Below, piece after piece: positions 62,043 to 64,000 of a stretch of 64,000 nucleotides of DNA. Under the pieces are notes generated by a model, which was not told where the DNA came from, made no database searches, and was given only the letters and a program-made list of their open reading frames with translations. The stretch is taken from positions 1-64,000 of the forward strand of contig LFSA01000032.1 of NCBI GenBank assembly GCA_001512635.1. The letters are read 5' to 3'. How positions within the stretch are numbered: the first letter of the stretch is position 1; each line of letters starts with the position of its first letter. This DNA comes from Pelotomaculum sp. DTU098. GTDB lineage: Bacteria; Bacillota; Desulfotomaculia; Desulfotomaculales; Pelotomaculaceae. The position numbers and the translations under genes are program-made.

Positions 62043-62804
62043 ATGAAGATCAGCAGGGCCATGGGCCTTCAAGAACGAGAAATAATATCCCTGGTGGGAG
62101 GGGGTGGCAAGACCACCCTCATGTTTCGTCTGGCCGGGGAACTGGCCCTTCAAAAAAAAGTCATTATCACGACGACAACAAAAATATACAGGCCTTCGCC
62201 GGACAAATATCCCTTATTGTTGCTGGGAAGGGATGAACAGAAGGAAAAAGAGAAAAAGGAGCTGGCGGGCTATCTCCAGTCAGGCTTAATACCTGTGGTA
62301 GGCTCGGAGCTTTTGCAGAATAAAAAAGTAGACGGGATAACAGGCGGTCAATTGAACATGCTGGCGAAATACGCGGACTATATCCTGGTTGAGGCAGATG
62401 GCTCAAAAGGGCGTTCCCTAAAGGGGCATCTGGATTTTGAGCCGGTTATCCCCGCTCTAACCACTGTGCTGGTGGTTGTAATCGGAGCTGATGTTTTAGG
62501 CAAAACCCTGGATGACGAATACGTGCACCGCAGCTATATTGTTTCTCAACGGACAGGGCGGAAAGAGGGTTCTCTAATTGACCCTGAAATAATAGCGGAT
62601 TTAATTAACCACCCGGAAGAATTGCTGCGGGACTGCCCTTCAGGAGCAAAGGTTGTAGCCTTTATAAACAAGCTGGATTGTTTGAAAAATCCTGCTGAGG
62701 GGCGTCGTCTGGGCGGGTTGCTCTTAAGTGAAAAAATACGAAAGGTTCTCCTGGGCTCGGCAAAAGGGGTAAACCCTGTGCTGGATGTCCTGGAGTATTC
62801 ATAA
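62043..62804 (+). CDS. yqeC: Putative selenium-dependent hydroxylase accessory protein YqeC
   Basis: 253 residues. P-loop-like SLVGGGGKTTLMFRLAG at residues 17-33, then TTTTKIYRPS and LVEADGSKGRSLKGH with the family's acidic motif. YqeC is found almost only with labile-selenium Mo hydroxylases and is thought to help insert sulfido or selenido ligand; its biochemistry is not settled. It overlaps nothing; 12 bp from yqeB. Confidence 0.87.
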   Translation: MKISRAMGLQEREIISLVGGGGKTTLMFRLAGELALQKKVIITTTTKIYRPSPDKYPLLLLGRDEQKEKEKKELAGYLQSGLIPVVGSELLQNKKVDGITGGQLNMLAKYADYILVEADGSKGRSLKGHLDFEPVIPALTTVLVVVIGADVLGKTLDDEYVHRSYIVSQRTGRKEGSLIDPEIIADLINHPEELLRDCPSGAKVVAFINKLDCLKNPAEGRRLGGLLLSEKIRKVLLGSAKGVNPVLDVLEYS

Positions 62805-62825
62805 AAATTGGAGTATGCCTGAAAA

Positions 62826-63416
62826 ATGATCTCAGCAATTATTCTGGCCGCAGGGCTGTCTTCCCGCATGGGCATGCCCAAGCAGCTGCTCAAATTAGGC
62901 GGCAAGACAATGGTTAGAATAGTAACGGAAAATGTACTTGCATCAAAGGTTGATGAAGTGCTGGTTGTGACAGGTCACAGGGAGCAGGAAATACGGGCCG
63001 AAATTGGCCAGTTGCCGGTGAAAATTCTCTTTAACCCCAATTATGTCCAGGGGCAGGGCACCTCCCTGGCCCTGGGGGCCGGAGCAATCAATGACGGCAC
63101 AACTGCTTTTCTGGTGTTTATGGCAGACCAGCCGCTCATCACAGCATCGCTGATAAACATGGTGATTGATGAGTTTAAAAAAAGAAACTGTCTGGCCCTG
63201 CGTCCGGTTTACCAGGGCAAACCCGGTCATCCTGTTATTCTGGACCGCGCCTTGAGGGCGGAGGCGGTAGAGCTAAAAGGTGATGAAGGCTTGCGCAAGG
63301 TGCTGCAACAGCTTGGGAGCAGGGTAGAGTATTTGCCGGTGCAGGATGAAGCGGCAATCTTTGATATAGATACTCCGGAAACCTATGAAAAGTTTATAAG
63401 TCAATACAAGATTTAA
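62826..63416 (+). CDS. MocA/MobA-like nucleotidyltransferase (molybdenum cofactor cytidylyl-type)
   Basis: 196 residues. N-terminal NTP-binding motif ILAAGLSSRMGMPKQLLKL is typical of MobA/MocA; further VMADQPLITASLI and GKPGHPVI are the MocA loops. It adds CMP (MocA) or GMP to molybdopterin; the short GHPV form and the neighbours suit MCD formation for xanthine-type hydroxylases. Last gene of the accessory set. Confidence 0.88.
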   Translation: MISAIILAAGLSSRMGMPKQLLKLGGKTMVRIVTENVLASKVDEVLVVTGHREQEIRAEIGQLPVKILFNPNYVQGQGTSLALGAGAINDGTTAFLVFMADQPLITASLINMVIDEFKKRNCLALRPVYQGKPGHPVILDRALRAEAVELKGDEGLRKVLQQLGSRVEYLPVQDEAAIFDIDTPETYEKFISQYKI

Positions 63417-63522
63417 CAGTCCCCTTGACCGCCATTTCCCCCATATGTCTCAGGTTCCTGGCTTTCTGGTGGTTTCCTGGACAAATTCCTCACTACCTCC
63501 TCCTCCAAAGGGAGGTGATTTT

Positions 63523-63576
63523 GTGAAAAAAGACGAAGTCACCTTAATGAAAACCTTAAGAAGTAACCTTAATTAA
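63523..63576 (+). CDS. Possible 17-codon leader peptide
   Basis: GTG after GGGAGGTGATTTT, an excellent ribosome site, opens MKKDEVTLMKTLRSNLN. It ends 47 bp before the transporter start. No attenuator hairpin is clear. It could be a regulatory upstream ORF. Confidence 0.4.
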   Translation: MKKDEVTLMKTLRSNLN

Positions 63577-63623
63577 GAGAGTTTCGAAAATGACTTTAAA
63601 CCTGAGAGGAGGAATACCCGCAA

Positions 63624-64000
63624 ATGTCCACAGCAGCACCCGGGACGAGATTTAAAGGGGCTGATTTAGGTTTTTTATTGATGCTTTCTATTGGTCTTTA
63701 TGTAGCTATTGTCAAACCCTGGGTACCCGAATTGACAGCGCAGGGGCACCTGGTGCTGTTTGCACTTATTATCACAGTCGGCATGTGGATCTTTAAGCCC
63801 TTGGACATGCCCAACGGCATTTCAGGGTGTTTCTTTTTAATGTTTGCGCTGGCCATAAAAGTTCCTGCCCCTAACGTGTTTTCCGGGTTTACCAGCAGTG
63901 CCCTGTGGACACTAATCCCGGCGCTTTTCTTCGGGTTCGTGCTGGTTAAGACAGGGTTGGGTAAGCGGATTGGCTACCTGGTAATTCAATTGTTCAAACC
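63624..64000 (+). CDS. DASS-family (SLC13-like) anion transporter, partial
   Basis: Only the first ~125 residues are in the window; the frame runs off the end. ATG with AGGAGG eleven bases upstream. Several hydrophobic segments (GFLLMLSIGLYVAIVKPW, LVLFALIITVGMWIFKPL, SSALWTLIPALFFGFVLVKTGLGKRIGY, cut here as ALWTLIPALFFGF). VKTGLGKRIGY and the spacing fit the divalent anion:sodium symporter family (CitT, sulfate or dicarboxylate). It follows the Mo accessory operon; substrate unknown, possibly an organic anion. Confidence 0.75.
   Translation, partial: MSTAAPGTRFKGADLGFLLMLSIGLYVAIVKPWVPELTAQGHLVLFALIITVGMWIFKPLDMPNGISGCFFLMFALAIKVPAPNVFSGFTSSALWTLIPALFFGFVLVKTGLGKRIGYLVIQLFK

Noticed and set aside
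1-64000. CRISPR arrays, tRNA or rRNA genes, transposases, prophage genes
   Set aside because: None found on either strand; no regular repeat-spacer series and no recognisable tRNA fold or transposase motif.

Overview
The window reads as a chromosomal segment of an anaerobic, spore-forming Firmicute, most like the Peptococcaceae (Desulfotomaculum/Pelotomaculum-type); this placement is inferred from gene content only. The supporting genes are two alpha/beta-type small acid-soluble spore proteins, a CotF-like coat protein, a complete gerA-type germinant receptor operon, a trimeric NAD-linked [FeFe] hydrogenase (hydCBA), lysine 2,3-aminomutase with beta-lysine acetyltransferase, and accessory genes for a selenium-dependent molybdenum hydroxylase. 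No rRNA, tRNA, CRISPR array, insertion sequence or prophage was seen.

Layout. 1-5.3 kb: a self-regulated MarR repressor, NudC, a large PEP/pyruvate-binding (PPDK_N-like) protein and an orphan. 5.4-14 kb: an OxlT-like MFS carrier, two divergent paralogous pairs of family I CoA-transferase subunits around a repeat-rich 770-bp control region, and a histidine kinase/response regulator pair. 14-26 kb: BON protein, gamma-carbonic anhydrase, PiT phosphate transporter with its DUF47 partner, a TM1266-type hydrogenase regulator, MgtC, SASP, YitT, GH15 glucoamylase, chorismate mutase, inositol-phosphatase-type enzyme, a possible toroid-fold protein and a DUF815 ATPase. 26-36 kb: coat protein, then an unusual block. 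It holds a tandem dynamin-like GTPase with three small partner genes (one tail-anchored), a divergent HTH/zinc protein plus SIR2-like protein, and a Ski2-like helicase encoded as two coupled genes. 36-38 kb: three tandem tiny membrane proteins, and a 57-codon gene behind a near-consensus sigma-54 promoter. 38-49 kb: hydCBA, WalJ-like hydrolase, SASP, alpha-glucan phosphorylase, a TIGR00725 protein and ablAB. 49-54 kb: a ger operon with a fourth small membrane gene. 54-64 kb: acyl-CoA synthetase, RmuC, a PadR regulator with matching palindromes, the molybdenum hydroxylase accessory operon and the start of a DASS anion transporter.

How the parts may fit. The hydrogenase would dispose of NADH electrons as H2, and a Rex-like palindrome sits just upstream of it. 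Glucoamylase and phosphorylase point to a stored alpha-glucan. AblAB would make the osmolyte N-acetyl-beta-lysine. The most system-like uncharacterised material is the dynamin / SIR2 / split-helicase block at 27.1-36.2 kb. A defence or membrane-stress role is an inference from families that recur in anti-phage systems. Other sequence-level surprises are an ablA start that appears to use a non-standard ATT codon, the sigma-54-driven small gene, PadR-type palindromes on both sides of padR, and a 118-nt nested inverted repeat ahead of the MFS gene.
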